Positions 6,947 through 15,440 of a stretch of 47,228 nt of DNA are shown in pieces; within the stretch, counting starts at the first letter, position 1; every line of letters starts with the position of its first letter. The notes under the pieces are model-generated. The model was given only the letters and a program-made list of their open reading frames with translations, made no database searches and had not been told where the DNA came from. The stretch is from Acidobacteriaceae bacterium (GTDB lineage: Bacteria > Acidobacteriota > Terriglobia > Terriglobales > Acidobacteriaceae). The stretch spans positions 1 through 47,228 of the forward strand of contig PLHW01000059.1 in the NCBI GenBank assembly GCA_003139095.1. Reading direction: 5' to 3'. The translations under genes were made by a program, and so were the position numbers.

Positions 6947-8719
6947 TTAAGTCGCTTGCCTCTCATGCCGCGCCGGCGCATCCACCGGCGCCGGGCTCAA
7001 CGGCATCCGAATCCGAAACGTCGTCCCCGTCGCCGACGTCTGCTCCACCGCCACGTCCCCGCCATGATCCTGCACAATCTTCTGCACCACCGTCAGTCCC
7101 ATCCCCGTCCCATTTTCCTTGCCATGACTCACGAACGGATCGAACAGCTTCTCCCGCACGGCGTCCGCGATCCCCGGCCCGTTGTCCTCAATCCGCACTT
7201 CCAACTTTTCTCCCACCCGCCGCAGCCCCACTTCAATTCTCCCCGAGTCCGCCGGCACCGCCTCGCATGCATTCAGCACCAGGTTCTGCAGCGCCCGCTC
7301 CAGCTTCTTGAAGTCGAACCATCCCTCCGTCAATCCCTCGCTGGTAACCCGAATTCCTATCCGCTGAAATTCCGGATGCGCCTTCACCGACTGCACGGCC
7401 CGCTCCACCGCCGATCTCGCGTCTCCATACGACGGCCGCAGCGATTCCCGCGTCCGCGAAAATTCCAGCAGCGACTCGATCAAGTCCGTCATCTGGTTCA
7501 CCGCGATCCGTATCTCCGCATACAGATCCTCGCGCTGCGCCGGCGTCAGCCCGCTCTCGCACAAAAACTCCGCGTTCGCCACCACCGCCGCCAGCGAGTG
7601 ACGCAAGTCGTGCGAAATCGAGCTCGCCATCCGCCCAATCGTCGCCAGCCGCTCCGCATCCAGCAACTCGCGCTGCGTCTTTTGCAAATTCGTTCGCATG
7701 CGGTCGAACGCTCCCGTCACCTCCGCCACCTCGTCTCCGCCCCGCGCCTCCAGCGGATACGAATAATCTCCCTGCTCCAGCGCCCGCACGCCCGCCACTA
7801 AATTTTCCAGCGGCCGCGTGAATGTCAGCGAAATCACAAACACCAGCAGGCTCCCCGCTCCCAGCGCGGTTAGCCCCAGCGCCAGCAGCAGCTCATTCAG
7901 ATTCCGCAAAAACGCCGTCGCTTGGTCTAACGATTTCAGCACCCACAAATTCGGCCCCGTCCCGCCCGACGCCGGCAGCCCCACCGACGTCGCCAGAAAA
8001 CGTTCCTCGCCCAGCCGTATCTCGTCCGGCTCCCGCATCCCGCCCGCATCGCTCCGCGGCGTCGTCTTCAGCAACTCCGCTTCCTGCGCCGGTTTCAGCG
8101 TGCTCCTAACAATCGCGCCGCCATACTGAAATGCCACTTCGCTCGCCGAAATCCTGCTCAACTCCCGCGCAAACCGGTCGTCGATCTCATATCCCAGCAC
8201 CAGATATCCCAAAACCTTGTGCTCGCTCTTCGGTCCAAAATAAATGTCCTGTAAAAATACCTCGAATAAATGTCCTTCCACATACCACCAGTGCCGCGTC
8301 TCCTCCTGCGTCACCACCGATGGAAAAAATTCCTGCCCCTCCCGCGCGCTGATCTCCGGCGACGCCGCCTGCAATGCCATCACCCGCCCCGAACCGTCCG
8401 CCAGCAGCAGCAAGTCGCTCCCCGCCAAATGCCACAAATCCCGCGACGCGTCCTGAATCGTCGCCGCATCGCGCGTCGTCATCATCGCCCGCACATTCGG
8501 CAAGTCCGCCAGCAGCGCCGCCGAGCGCTCCAGCATCTCTTCTCGTTGTCGTTGGAAATTGTGAAACGCGGAAACGGAATTTTCGAGGTCCCGCTCGATC
8601 CCCACCCGCACCTGTTGCTGTACCGTGTGCTGCACGACCCAAAGCGTGGCGAACGTCAGCGTAGCCGACACCGCCACCATCGAAAGCAAAAACTTAGTCC
8701 GAAGCCGTATCCCATTCAT
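6947..8719 (-). CDS. Membrane sensor histidine kinase (HAMP)
   Basis: A 590-residue kinase: TM1 about residues 8-29, a periplasmic sensor of about 240 residues (single or double Cache-like, with HWWYVEGHLFEVFLQDIYFG), TM2 about 276-299, HAMP (300-352), and HisKA with phosphorylatable His370 in SSISHDLRHSLAAVV. The HATPase contains an N box NLVLNACEA (479-487), G1 DNGPGI (512-517) and G2 GTGMGL (537-542). It is the partner of the response regulator encoded 115 bp upstream; the gap holds an octad array. Downstream are the porin and cupredoxin, the likely targets by position. The ligand is unknown. Confidence 0.95.
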   Translation of the reverse strand: MNGIRLRTKFLLSMVAVSATLTFATLWVVQHTVQQQVRVGIERDLENSVSAFHNFQRQREEMLERSAALLADLPNVRAMMTTRDAATIQDASRDLWHLAGSDLLLLADGSGRVMALQAASPEISAREGQEFFPSVVTQEETRHWWYVEGHLFEVFLQDIYFGPKSEHKVLGYLVLGYEIDDRFARELSRISASEVAFQYGGAIVRSTLKPAQEAELLKTTPRSDAGGMREPDEIRLGEERFLATSVGLPASGGTGPNLWVLKSLDQATAFLRNLNELLLALGLTALGAGSLLVFVISLTFTRPLENLVAGVRALEQGDYSYPLEARGGDEVAEVTGAFDRMRTNLQKTQRELLDAERLATIGRMASSISHDLRHSLAAVVANAEFLCESGLTPAQREDLYAEIRIAVNQMTDLIESLLEFSRTRESLRPSYGDARSAVERAVQSVKAHPEFQRIGIRVTSEGLTEGWFDFKKLERALQNLVLNACEAVPADSGRIEVGLRRVGEKLEVRIEDNGPGIADAVREKLFDPFVSHGKENGTGMGLTVVQKIVQDHGGDVAVEQTSATGTTFRIRMPLSPAPVDAPARHERQAT

Positions 8720-8755
8720 GAGAGAAATGCAAGGTTCGAGCTTTCCAGGTTTTCA

Positions 8756-8831
8756 GGGTTTCAAAGTTTCAAGGTGGGCAACCTTTACCTGACACTTTGA
8801 AACCTTGAAACCCTGCAACCTTGAAACCTTG
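8756..8831. repeat. Octad array with inverted arms between regulator and kinase
   Basis: Units of eight bases: TTGAAACC (8797-8804), TTGAAACC, CTGCAACC, TTGAAACC, TTG (to 8831). The segment AGGGTTTCAAAGTTTCAAGG near 8756-8775 is the inverted form, so the two arms could pair over about 21 bp with two mismatches. The array begins three bases after the response-regulator stop codon, in the coding direction. The same AACCTTGA word recurs at 17419-17458. Confidence 0.8.
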
Positions 8832-8834
8832 CCC

Positions 8835-9566
8835 CTAGGGAACAAATTTATACCCCGCGCTGTGCACCGTCCGAAAATGCAGCGGATTCGCCGGATCCGC
8901 CTCCAGCTTCTGCCGCAGCCGCAATATGTGATTGTCCACCGTCCGCGTGCTCGGATAATTCCTGTACCCCCACACCTGGTTCAGCAACTCCTCGCGCGTT
9001 AGCACCCGCTCCGCATTCTGAATCATGAACTTCAGTACCTTAAATTCCTGCGACGTCATCGGCACCAACTCTCCGTCCCGCCGCAATTCCATGCGCGTAA
9101 AGTCCACTTTCACACCGCCAAAGCTATACGTCTCCGCCATCGGAGCCTGCGTCGCCCGGCGCCGCATGGCCGTCCGCACCCGCGCCAGCAGCTCTCGCGG
9201 ACTGAACGGCTTCGTCACGTAATCGTGTGCGCCCAACTCCAGCAGCAGCACTTTATCCATCACTTCCGTCCGCGCACTCAAAATAATAATCGGCAACGAC
9301 GGCGCCGCCTGGCTGATCTCCCGGCAAATATCCTGCCCCGGCGTCCCCGGCAAACTCAGGTCCAGCACCAGCACCGAAGGCGCCGCCGCCCGAAACCGCG
9401 CCAGCCCCTCCGTCCCATTCCCCGCAATCTCGACCAGAAATCCCTCCGCCTCGAACAACCTTCGCAGCGCCTTCTGCACCGCCAGGTCGTCCTCAATCAC
9501 CAATATTCTTTCGCCCACCGCCGGAGCCAGTTCCATCGTCGCCCCTTGTCCCGAACTTTTCACCAT
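8835..9566 (-). CDS. OmpR/PhoB-family response regulator
   Basis: A 243-residue regulator. The receiver domain shows the acidic pair in VIEDD, phospho-acceptor Asp69 in LVLDLSLPG, and Lys119 in YVTKPF. The winged-helix DNA-binding domain has the usual ending (TSQEFKVLKFMIQNAERVLT, then RTVDNHILRLRQKLEADPAN and the terminal HSAGYKFVP). It is first in the row regulator, kinase, porin, cupredoxin. Start choice: ATG 9566 follows a purine-rich GGGAG with good spacing; GTG 9578 and ATG 9536 are alternatives. Predicted to bind the operon promoter and others, in response to the kinase at 6947. Confidence 0.95.
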   Translation of the reverse strand: MVKSSGQGATMELAPAVGERILVIEDDLAVQKALRRLFEAEGFLVEIAGNGTEGLARFRAAAPSVLVLDLSLPGTPGQDICREISQAAPSLPIIILSARTEVMDKVLLLELGAHDYVTKPFSPRELLARVRTAMRRRATQAPMAETYSFGGVKVDFTRMELRRDGELVPMTSQEFKVLKFMIQNAERVLTREELLNQVWGYRNYPSTRTVDNHILRLRQKLEADPANPLHFRTVHSAGYKFVP

Positions 9567-10019
9567 CACGTCTCCCACCTAGTACTGAGTCCTAACTCTT
9601 CGGCCTCGCCGTCTTCCCTCTCGTTGACGCCCAGTATCTTACCCCGAAACCGTCCGCTAAACTCTAGCCTGATTTAGCCTTATTGACACATACAAGAACA
9701 TAAAGTGACAGCGATTTTACAATTCGTTGACATACCCCAAATCCCCACAATCGCCCTCAATCGAAGCCGCTTCCGACGATAACCCGCCGCCGCATAGCGC
9801 AGGCGCCCCCGCCCGCGGCCTTTGCTGTTGCTCTTGCCTTTGCCGTTGCTCTTGCTCTTGTGGGGCGGACACTCCTGTTCGCCGCCTTTGGGGTTGTTGT
9901 CTTCCCCCGTGCAGCCCGTGGTCGAAAGATTTCGCCTCCCCCGCGTCCCAACCTATCCGCGTCGCCCGCCCCAAAACCTGCTAAAATGGCTTCAGTTCTT
10001 TGCTGGCTATTCCCACAAT
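9567..10019. other. Intergenic region between regulator and tmRNA
   Basis: No convincing gene. An AT-rich patch (9665-9735) contains TTGACA at 9683 and 9727 on the plus strand and should hold the divergent promoters of the regulator operon. A hexad array is at 9822-9863. TAAAAT at 9982-9987 is a possible -10 box for tmRNA, with only a weak -35. ORFs called here are low-complexity Cys/Leu translations of the hexad array. Confidence 0.6.
9822..9863. repeat. Hexad array (TTGCTC)
   Basis: Seven 6-bp units: TTGCTG, TTGCTC, TTGCCT, TTGCCG, TTGCTC, TTGCTC, TTGTGG. The same unit forms an array at 41973-42008, over 30 kb away. Confidence 0.8.
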
Positions 10020-10415
10020 GGGGGCGTCCCGGATTCGACGGAGATGCTTGCGGCCAGGAGGCATGCCGGGGTGCACACACCCGTGATCGCGTGCAAAATG
10101 ATAATTGCCAATCAACAGATGGCATACGCAGCCTAATTAGTTAGGCAGCCGCTCTCCGCAGCTTCGCCCTCGGGCCGCGAAAGAGCGTCGCACTGGGGGC
10201 TGCTCTTCCCGTCTACGTCTGGGGCGGGAGGCTAAGATCTCAGGCTAGCGTCGACGGTTTCTTGTCCGTTCTGAGCCGCCGCCGCGAACGTCTTGGGGGA
10301 AGCCCGGCCGCGCAAGCGTCCGTGCCAAACGCCCGGGGCATGAACCGGAATAAGCATGTAGTCTCCTAGCCAGTAACATTTTCGGACGCGGGTTCAACTC
10401 CCGCCGCCTCCACCA
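10020..10415 (+). ncRNA. ssrA: Transfer-messenger RNA (tmRNA)
   Basis: The 5' end GGGGGCGTCCCGGATTCGAC and the 3' end GCGGGTTCAACTCCCGC followed by CGCCTCCACCA are the hallmark tRNA-like halves of tmRNA; GGGGGCG pairs with CGCCTCC (one G-U pair). The 3' CCA is encoded. The internal tag frame ends in a double stop (TAATTAG). The most plausible tag is ANQQMAYAA, from resume codon GCC at 10107 to TAA at 10134-10136, retaining the C-terminal Ala-Ala that ClpXP-type proteases read. The RNA rescues stalled ribosomes together with SmpB. The efflux operon begins 60 bp downstream. Confidence 0.96.
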
Positions 10416-10471
10416 ATTAACCATCCCATAAAATCCAACAACATCAACAGTGGGCCGCGATACGGGTAACA

Positions 10472-10499
10472 TTGCTTTCAATTGCTTGGTCTGTATAAT
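10472..10499 (+). promoter_or_regulatory. Sigma-70 promoter of the efflux operon
   Basis: TTGCTT (10472-10477), a 16-bp spacer, and a perfect TATAAT (10494-10499). The predicted start of transcription is near 10506. This rules out the TTG at 10482 as the start of the downstream small protein. Confidence 0.7.
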
Positions 10500-10589
10500 C
10501 GTGCTGAGGTTGGTGTGGGGAAAGCGGGAACAAGAGACGTTTCGGCTCGTTCGGCGCCCCGGTGGCATTGGGGGTTCGTCAGCGTGGTC

Positions 10590-10889
10590 ATGTTATCTCT
10601 CGTTGTTACGCTAGCGACGCGAACTTTCCACGACACAACTTTACAGTCTACAACTGTGCACTCCGACTCGCCGCAGTCTATGCGGCAGCACATGGAAAGC
10701 GATGCGATTGGTTGGACTTCTCCCGTGTCCAAGATTGCAGCGGAGCAGGCTCCCACGTTCTATGCCCGAGTGGTGCCGGCCGGCCCGCCTCTGCCAACTT
10801 TCCTGATCGAAGAGAATCTCTACAACCGACCGCCCCCGCCTGCTGATCTTCTTCTTCCTACGCTGTCAAGAGCTAGCTATTCCAACTGA
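10590..10889 (+). CDS. Small exported hypothetical protein leading the efflux operon
   Basis: A 99-residue product with a hydrophobic N-terminus (MLSLVVTLATRTF) and a Ser/Gln-rich then Pro-rich body ending in ENLYNRPPPPADLLLPTLSR. I do not recognise it. The frame opens upstream at TTG 10482, but the strong promoter at 10472-10499 places the transcript start beyond it, so a start at ATG 10590 (or GTG 10584, two codons earlier) is more likely. It precedes the RND adaptor by 115 bp on the same strand and is presumably in the same transcript. It could be a small accessory protein or a leader peptide; this is open. Confidence 0.5.
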   Translation: MLSLVVTLATRTFHDTTLQSTTVHSDSPQSMRQHMESDAIGWTSPVSKIAAEQAPTFYARVVPAGPPLPTFLIEENLYNRPPPPADLLLPTLSRASYSN

Positions 10890-11004
10890 ACTTTGACTCA
10901 GTCATCAATAATTGAGGCTGAGGAGATCTGCTACGTGTTTGGCTCTCTGCTTTCGCATGTCGGGTTTATCCAACTCGGAGCCGTGCAGATTTTAGAGTGA
11001 AAAA

Positions 11005-12261
11005 ATGACGCTGCAACGCAGACACATAGTAATTGGCGTGACGGTAGCGCTTGCCGCAGTGATCGCGACTACGCTGCTCGTGCATTCGCTCGGTGACGCG
11101 AAAACCGAGAAGGCCGATGAAACTCCGCAACGGCTCGCTCCGGTCGTCGTCGTCGCCCGTGGTTCACTCGAAAACATCATTACGCTCACAGGTGAATTCC
11201 GGCCGTTTCAGCAGGTCGATGTTCACGCCAAGGTGGCGGGCTACATCCGCCGCATCTTCGTGGATGTTGGGGACAAGGTCAGTACTGGGCAGGTGCTGGC
11301 TATTTTGGAGGTCCCCGAACTGAATGCGCAGGTCATGGGCGCGCAGGCGGACATCCGGCGCAGTCAAGATGCAATCCGACGTGCCCAAAGTGAAATCGAA
11401 CGAGCGGAGTCTACGCACCAGGCTTACCACGCGGCATATACGCGACTCAAGCAGGCTTCCGAGGAGCGTCCGGGGTTGGTCGCGGAGCAGGAACTGGACG
11501 ATTCGCTGGCAAAGGATCAAGAGACCGACGCCCAGATCCGCAGCACTCGCGCCGCTCTGGCTGAATCGCAGAACCAGCTTGGGATGGCGCAAGCCACTCT
11601 CGATCGCCTGTCGGCCCTGCAGGCTTATTCGCACATCACATCTCCCTTCGCGGGTGTGGTAACTAAACGGTACGTCGATACTGGCGCCCTGATTTCAGCC
11701 GGAACTTCATCGGAGACCCAATCCCAGCCTGTGGTGCAACTAGCGGAGTGGTCCCTGTTCAGGTTGGTGATTCCGGTTCCTGAATCCGCGGTGCCGATGA
11801 TCCATTTGGGCAGCATAGTGCAAGTCCATGTTCTCGATTTGAATCGAGACTTCCAGGGCCGCGTGTCCCGTTTCGCTGACGCACTCGATGATGAGACGCG
11901 AACCATGCACACCGAGATTGACGTGGAGAATCCGCAAGACACTCTGACAGCAGGCATGTACGCCGAGGTAAAGCTTGCGCTGCAGGGGAAAAAGGACGCG
12001 CTCACGCTTCCCGTCCAGGCCGTGGTTCAGGAAGGTAACGAGCATTACGTGCTGTCTCTCGACGATCAGAATCGCGTGCAGAAGCGGAACGTTGAGTTAG
12101 GAGAGCAAACCTCCACCACCGTGGAGATCCTTCACGGTCTCTCAGAAACGGATCGAGTGATCAGCGCCGGTCAGTCCGACTACGCGATCGGCGAAGTGGT
12201 AAAGCCCAAGCTGGAGCGAGGATCCAGCGCGAGCGAGGGTCGGACGGGAGAGCGAAAGTAA
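11005..12261 (+). CDS. RND efflux periplasmic adaptor subunit
   Basis: A 418-residue membrane-fusion protein. The N-terminal anchor (residues 8-26, IVIGVTVALAAVIATTLLV) is followed by a barrel/lipoyl half (VDVHAKVAGYIRRIFVDVGD and KVSTGQVLAILEVPELNAQV), a long alpha-hairpin (about residues 108-200, Gln/Ala/Glu-rich), the second lipoyl half ITSPFAGVVTKRYVDTGALI, and the beta-barrel and membrane-proximal domains. It links the inner-membrane pump to TolC. Its stop codon overlaps the pump start (TAATG), so translation is coupled. Ribosome site is weak (TAGAGTG). Confidence 0.94.
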   Translation: MTLQRRHIVIGVTVALAAVIATTLLVHSLGDAKTEKADETPQRLAPVVVVARGSLENIITLTGEFRPFQQVDVHAKVAGYIRRIFVDVGDKVSTGQVLAILEVPELNAQVMGAQADIRRSQDAIRRAQSEIERAESTHQAYHAAYTRLKQASEERPGLVAEQELDDSLAKDQETDAQIRSTRAALAESQNQLGMAQATLDRLSALQAYSHITSPFAGVVTKRYVDTGALISAGTSSETQSQPVVQLAEWSLFRLVIPVPESAVPMIHLGSIVQVHVLDLNRDFQGRVSRFADALDDETRTMHTEIDVENPQDTLTAGMYAEVKLALQGKKDALTLPVQAVVQEGNEHYVLSLDDQNRVQKRNVELGEQTSTTVEILHGLSETDRVISAGQSDYAIGEVVKPKLERGSSASEGRTGERK

Positions 12262-15200
12262 TGCCGAGATTCGCTTTGAAGTACCCGTTCTTTGTGATCA
12301 TGCTTTGCCTGGTAATCGCCGTGGTTGGTGTGACGACCGTGGTTCGGATGCCGGTGGATCTGTTCCCGCAGATCAAGATTCCGGTGGTTGTGGTTGCTAC
12401 CTTTTACGCGGGGATGCCGCCGGAACAAGTCGAAGCTGACATTACCGATACATTCGAGCGTTTTTTTACCCTCGGCAGCAACATTGACCACATTGAAAGC
12501 CGCTCTCTGACCGGCGTAAGCCTGATCAAGATTTACTTCAAGCCGGGGAGCGATGCCAACGCTGCCCTAAGTAATATTGCGAATCTTGCGATGGCAGACC
12601 TTCGTCGTCTGCCTCCAGGCACCTTACCGCCGGTGGTGCTCAAGTTCGATGCTTCGAGCCTTCCCGTTTGTCTGGTAACGCTGAAAGGCGAAGGCCTGGA
12701 TGAGACCCGGCTCAAAGATCTGGCGCAATTCCAGGTTCGCAACCAGATCGCAAACGTATCCGGCGCGTCGGTGCCGCAGCCCTTTGGCGGACGCTATCGC
12801 CAGATTATGGTTTATGTGGACCCGCTCAAGCTGGAAGCGCACCAGCTCAGCCTGATGGACGTGGTTCACGCGGTGAACGATTCCAACCTGATTCTTCCCG
12901 CGGGTGACGTTCGCATCGGCCCCAGAGACTACAACATCTATGCTAATGCGCAGTTGCCGGACGTGGAGGAAATCAACCGCATACCGCTGAAGACAGTGGG
13001 CAACGCGTCGGTGATGGTCGCCGATGTGGGTGAGGCCAAGGACTCCGGAGCAATCCAAACCAACATCGTCCGCATCGACGGACAGCAGTCCGTCTACATT
13101 CCGATCCTTAAACAAGGCGGCGACAGCAACACCATTGCCATTGTGAGCGGAATCAAGGCAGCGATTACGGACTTATTGGACATTCCGAAATCGCTCAAGA
13201 CGGCAGTGGTCTTCGATCAGTCCATCTTCGTGAAGAGTGCCATCAAAAACGTGATGAAGGAAGGCGGAATCGGGCTGCTGCTGACCGCACTCATGATTCT
13301 CGTCTTCCTGGGAAGTCCGCGAGCCACCGTTGCCGCGCTCCTCTCAATTCCCCTTTCTGTGCTCGTGTGCTTGTTGGTCATAAATGCAATGGGCGGATCG
13401 ATCAATGTCATGCTGCTGAGCGGTTTGGCGCTCGCCCTTTCCCGTCTCATCGACAACTCCGTCGTGGTGCTGGAAAACATTTTTCGTTACATGGAAATCG
13501 GCGAAACCCCGAAAATCGCCGCGGAAAAGGGAGGAATGGAAGTCTCGCTGGCTGTCCTGGCTGCGACCTTCACCACCTCCATCGTGTTTTTCCCCGTGAC
13601 ATCTTTCTACGGCGTCAGCCGATACCTCTTCATCGATCTTGCCCTGGGCGTGGTTCTGTCCATCTTTGCCTCCTACGTCTTGGCCATGACTGTGGTGCCG
13701 CTTTATTGTGCGCACTTTCTCCACCTCCCGGACGTGGAGGAGGAGATTGAACACGCGTCGGAGAACAGGCTCGTTTCACGATCCCTCTACATGAGGTTCC
13801 TTGGCCAGTTCAATGAGCTCTTCCAGAAGTTCTTGGAGTTTTATGAGCGTTGGGTGACGCGCTCTCTGGTCCGGCCGGGAAGAACCGTGGCATGGATTGC
13901 CGCGGGCATCGCCTTGGTACTCGTGGGAATTTTTCCCTTTATTGGGACGGCGTACTTTCCCCGCACCGACCCCGGCCAGTTCGTGATCAACGTCAAGGCG
14001 CCCAGCGGTTCCCGGCTTGAGGTCACCAATCAATACATCGCGCGCGTCGAGAACGATATCCACCAGGTGATCGGCCCTCACGACCTGGGAATGATCGTCT
14101 CCAATATCGGGATCACTCCCGACCTCTCCGCCATGTACACCAGCAACTCGTCCATGGATACCGCATTTGTCCAGGTCAGTTTGAAAGAAGACCACAAGTT
14201 CGGCAGCTATGAATACATGCGGCGCGTTCGCCGCAAACTGTCGGAAGACTTGCCGGAACTCGATACCTATTTTCAGGCGGGTGGACTGGTCGACGCGGTG
14301 ATCAACCTGGGATTACCCGCGCCCATCGATGTTCAGGTCCGAGGCAACGATCTTAACGGTGCTTATAAAGTGGCGACAAATATCGCCCAGCAGATCCGAA
14401 GCCGCAAGGGCGTGAGCAGCGTCCTGATTCCCCAAAATCTTCTTTATCCCGGTCTGCAGCTCAACATCGATCGCGAACGCGCCAGCCTGATTGGACTCAC
14501 GCCTAAGCAGGTGGTGGACAACGTGATCACTGCCCTTACTTCTAACGGCATGATTGAGCCCAGCTACTGGATCGATCCCAAGACAGGCAACAACTACATG
14601 CTCACGGTGCAGTACTTCGATAAGCAGATCCAGAACATGAGCATGGAAGATTTCAAACAGATTCCTTTGCGCGCTCCCGGTATCAAGAATTACACGCCCC
14701 TGCAATCCGTGGCTGACATTGTACCGATGAATACTCCGACCGAAGTCGACCATTATCAACTGCAGCGCGTCATCGACATCTATGTGATGCCCTCGGGCGA
14801 GGCCTTAGGTGGAATCAATCGCGAAGTCAACCACATCGTCAGCCATCTGACGTTACCGGAAAACACCCGGGTCGAAGTGCTCGGATCGGTGGTCGGCATG
14901 CAGGAATCGTTCAAGCGCTTTTCCATCGGTCTTGTGCTGGCCGTCGTGCTGGTCTATCTGATTTTGATGGCGCAGTTCACTTCTTTCATCGACCCGCTGA
15001 TCATTCTCGTTGCCATCCCTCCGGGATTGGCAGGGGTAGTGCTGATTCTTTTCCTCACGCACAGCACATTCAACATCATGTCGCTGATGGGCGTGATCAT
15101 GATGACGGGAATCGTTGTTTCCAACAGCATCCTGATCGTCGAGTTTGCGCGCCAACTGCGCAAGGAAGATTTCACATTGCAGGAAGCTCTGGTGCGGGCG

Positions 15201-15440
15201 TGCAAGATCAGGCTGCGCCCAATTCTCATGACCTCGCTCGCGACTTTGTTGGGCATGCTTCCGATGGCTCTCGGCATTGAGACAGGCAGCGAGCAATACG
15301 CTCCTCTGGCCCGCGCCGTGATCGGCGGCCTTGCGGTTTCGGTGGTCGTCACCGTTTTCCTCGTGCCTGCGGTCTATCTGATGGTTCACGGGAAAGATAC
15401 AGATAAGAAAAATGAGAATGAGGAGGAACAGCCGGCATGA
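12261..15440 (+). CDS. RND efflux permease with altered proton relay
   Basis: A 1059-residue HAE1-type pump: 12 predicted helices in two halves, two large periplasmic loops, and the usual N-terminus (FALKYPFFVIMLCLVIAVVG). In TM4 the canonical LVDDAIVVxEN reads LIDNSVVVLENI: Asp398 is kept and the second Asp is Asn399. In TM10 the Lys of the AcrB relay (GLSAKNAIL) reads GIVVSNSILIVEFA, with Ser954. So one of three relay residues remains; this subgroup may use another proton path. Substrate is not deducible. The stop codon overlaps the TolC gene start by ATGA. Confidence 0.94.
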   Translation: MPRFALKYPFFVIMLCLVIAVVGVTTVVRMPVDLFPQIKIPVVVVATFYAGMPPEQVEADITDTFERFFTLGSNIDHIESRSLTGVSLIKIYFKPGSDANAALSNIANLAMADLRRLPPGTLPPVVLKFDASSLPVCLVTLKGEGLDETRLKDLAQFQVRNQIANVSGASVPQPFGGRYRQIMVYVDPLKLEAHQLSLMDVVHAVNDSNLILPAGDVRIGPRDYNIYANAQLPDVEEINRIPLKTVGNASVMVADVGEAKDSGAIQTNIVRIDGQQSVYIPILKQGGDSNTIAIVSGIKAAITDLLDIPKSLKTAVVFDQSIFVKSAIKNVMKEGGIGLLLTALMILVFLGSPRATVAALLSIPLSVLVCLLVINAMGGSINVMLLSGLALALSRLIDNSVVVLENIFRYMEIGETPKIAAEKGGMEVSLAVLAATFTTSIVFFPVTSFYGVSRYLFIDLALGVVLSIFASYVLAMTVVPLYCAHFLHLPDVEEEIEHASENRLVSRSLYMRFLGQFNELFQKFLEFYERWVTRSLVRPGRTVAWIAAGIALVLVGIFPFIGTAYFPRTDPGQFVINVKAPSGSRLEVTNQYIARVENDIHQVIGPHDLGMIVSNIGITPDLSAMYTSNSSMDTAFVQVSLKEDHKFGSYEYMRRVRRKLSEDLPELDTYFQAGGLVDAVINLGLPAPIDVQVRGNDLNGAYKVATNIAQQIRSRKGVSSVLIPQNLLYPGLQLNIDRERASLIGLTPKQVVDNVITALTSNGMIEPSYWIDPKTGNNYMLTVQYFDKQIQNMSMEDFKQIPLRAPGIKNYTPLQSVADIVPMNTPTEVDHYQLQRVIDIYVMPSGEALGGINREVNHIVSHLTLPENTRVEVLGSVVGMQESFKRFSIGLVLAVVLVYLILMAQFTSFIDPLIILVAIPPGLAGVVLILFLTHSTFNIMSLMGVIMMTGIVVSNSILIVEFARQLRKEDFTLQEALVRACKIRLRPILMTSLATLLGMLPMALGIETGSEQYAPLARAVIGGLAVSVVVTVFLVPAVYLMVHGKDTDKKNENEEEQPA

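Noticed and set aside
6785-7801. Long plus-strand frame opposite the sensor kinase
   Set aside because: Arg/His/Pro-rich shadow without domains; the kinase motifs on the other strand are clear.
9717-9984. Cys/Leu-rich ORFs before tmRNA
   Set aside because: They translate the TTGCTC hexad array.
10393-10410. Separate tRNA gene suggested by GGTTCAACTCCC
   Set aside because: It is the T-arm of tmRNA.
10482-10589. Upstream extension of the small efflux-operon protein from TTG 10482
   Set aside because: The predicted transcription start (about 10506) lies after it.
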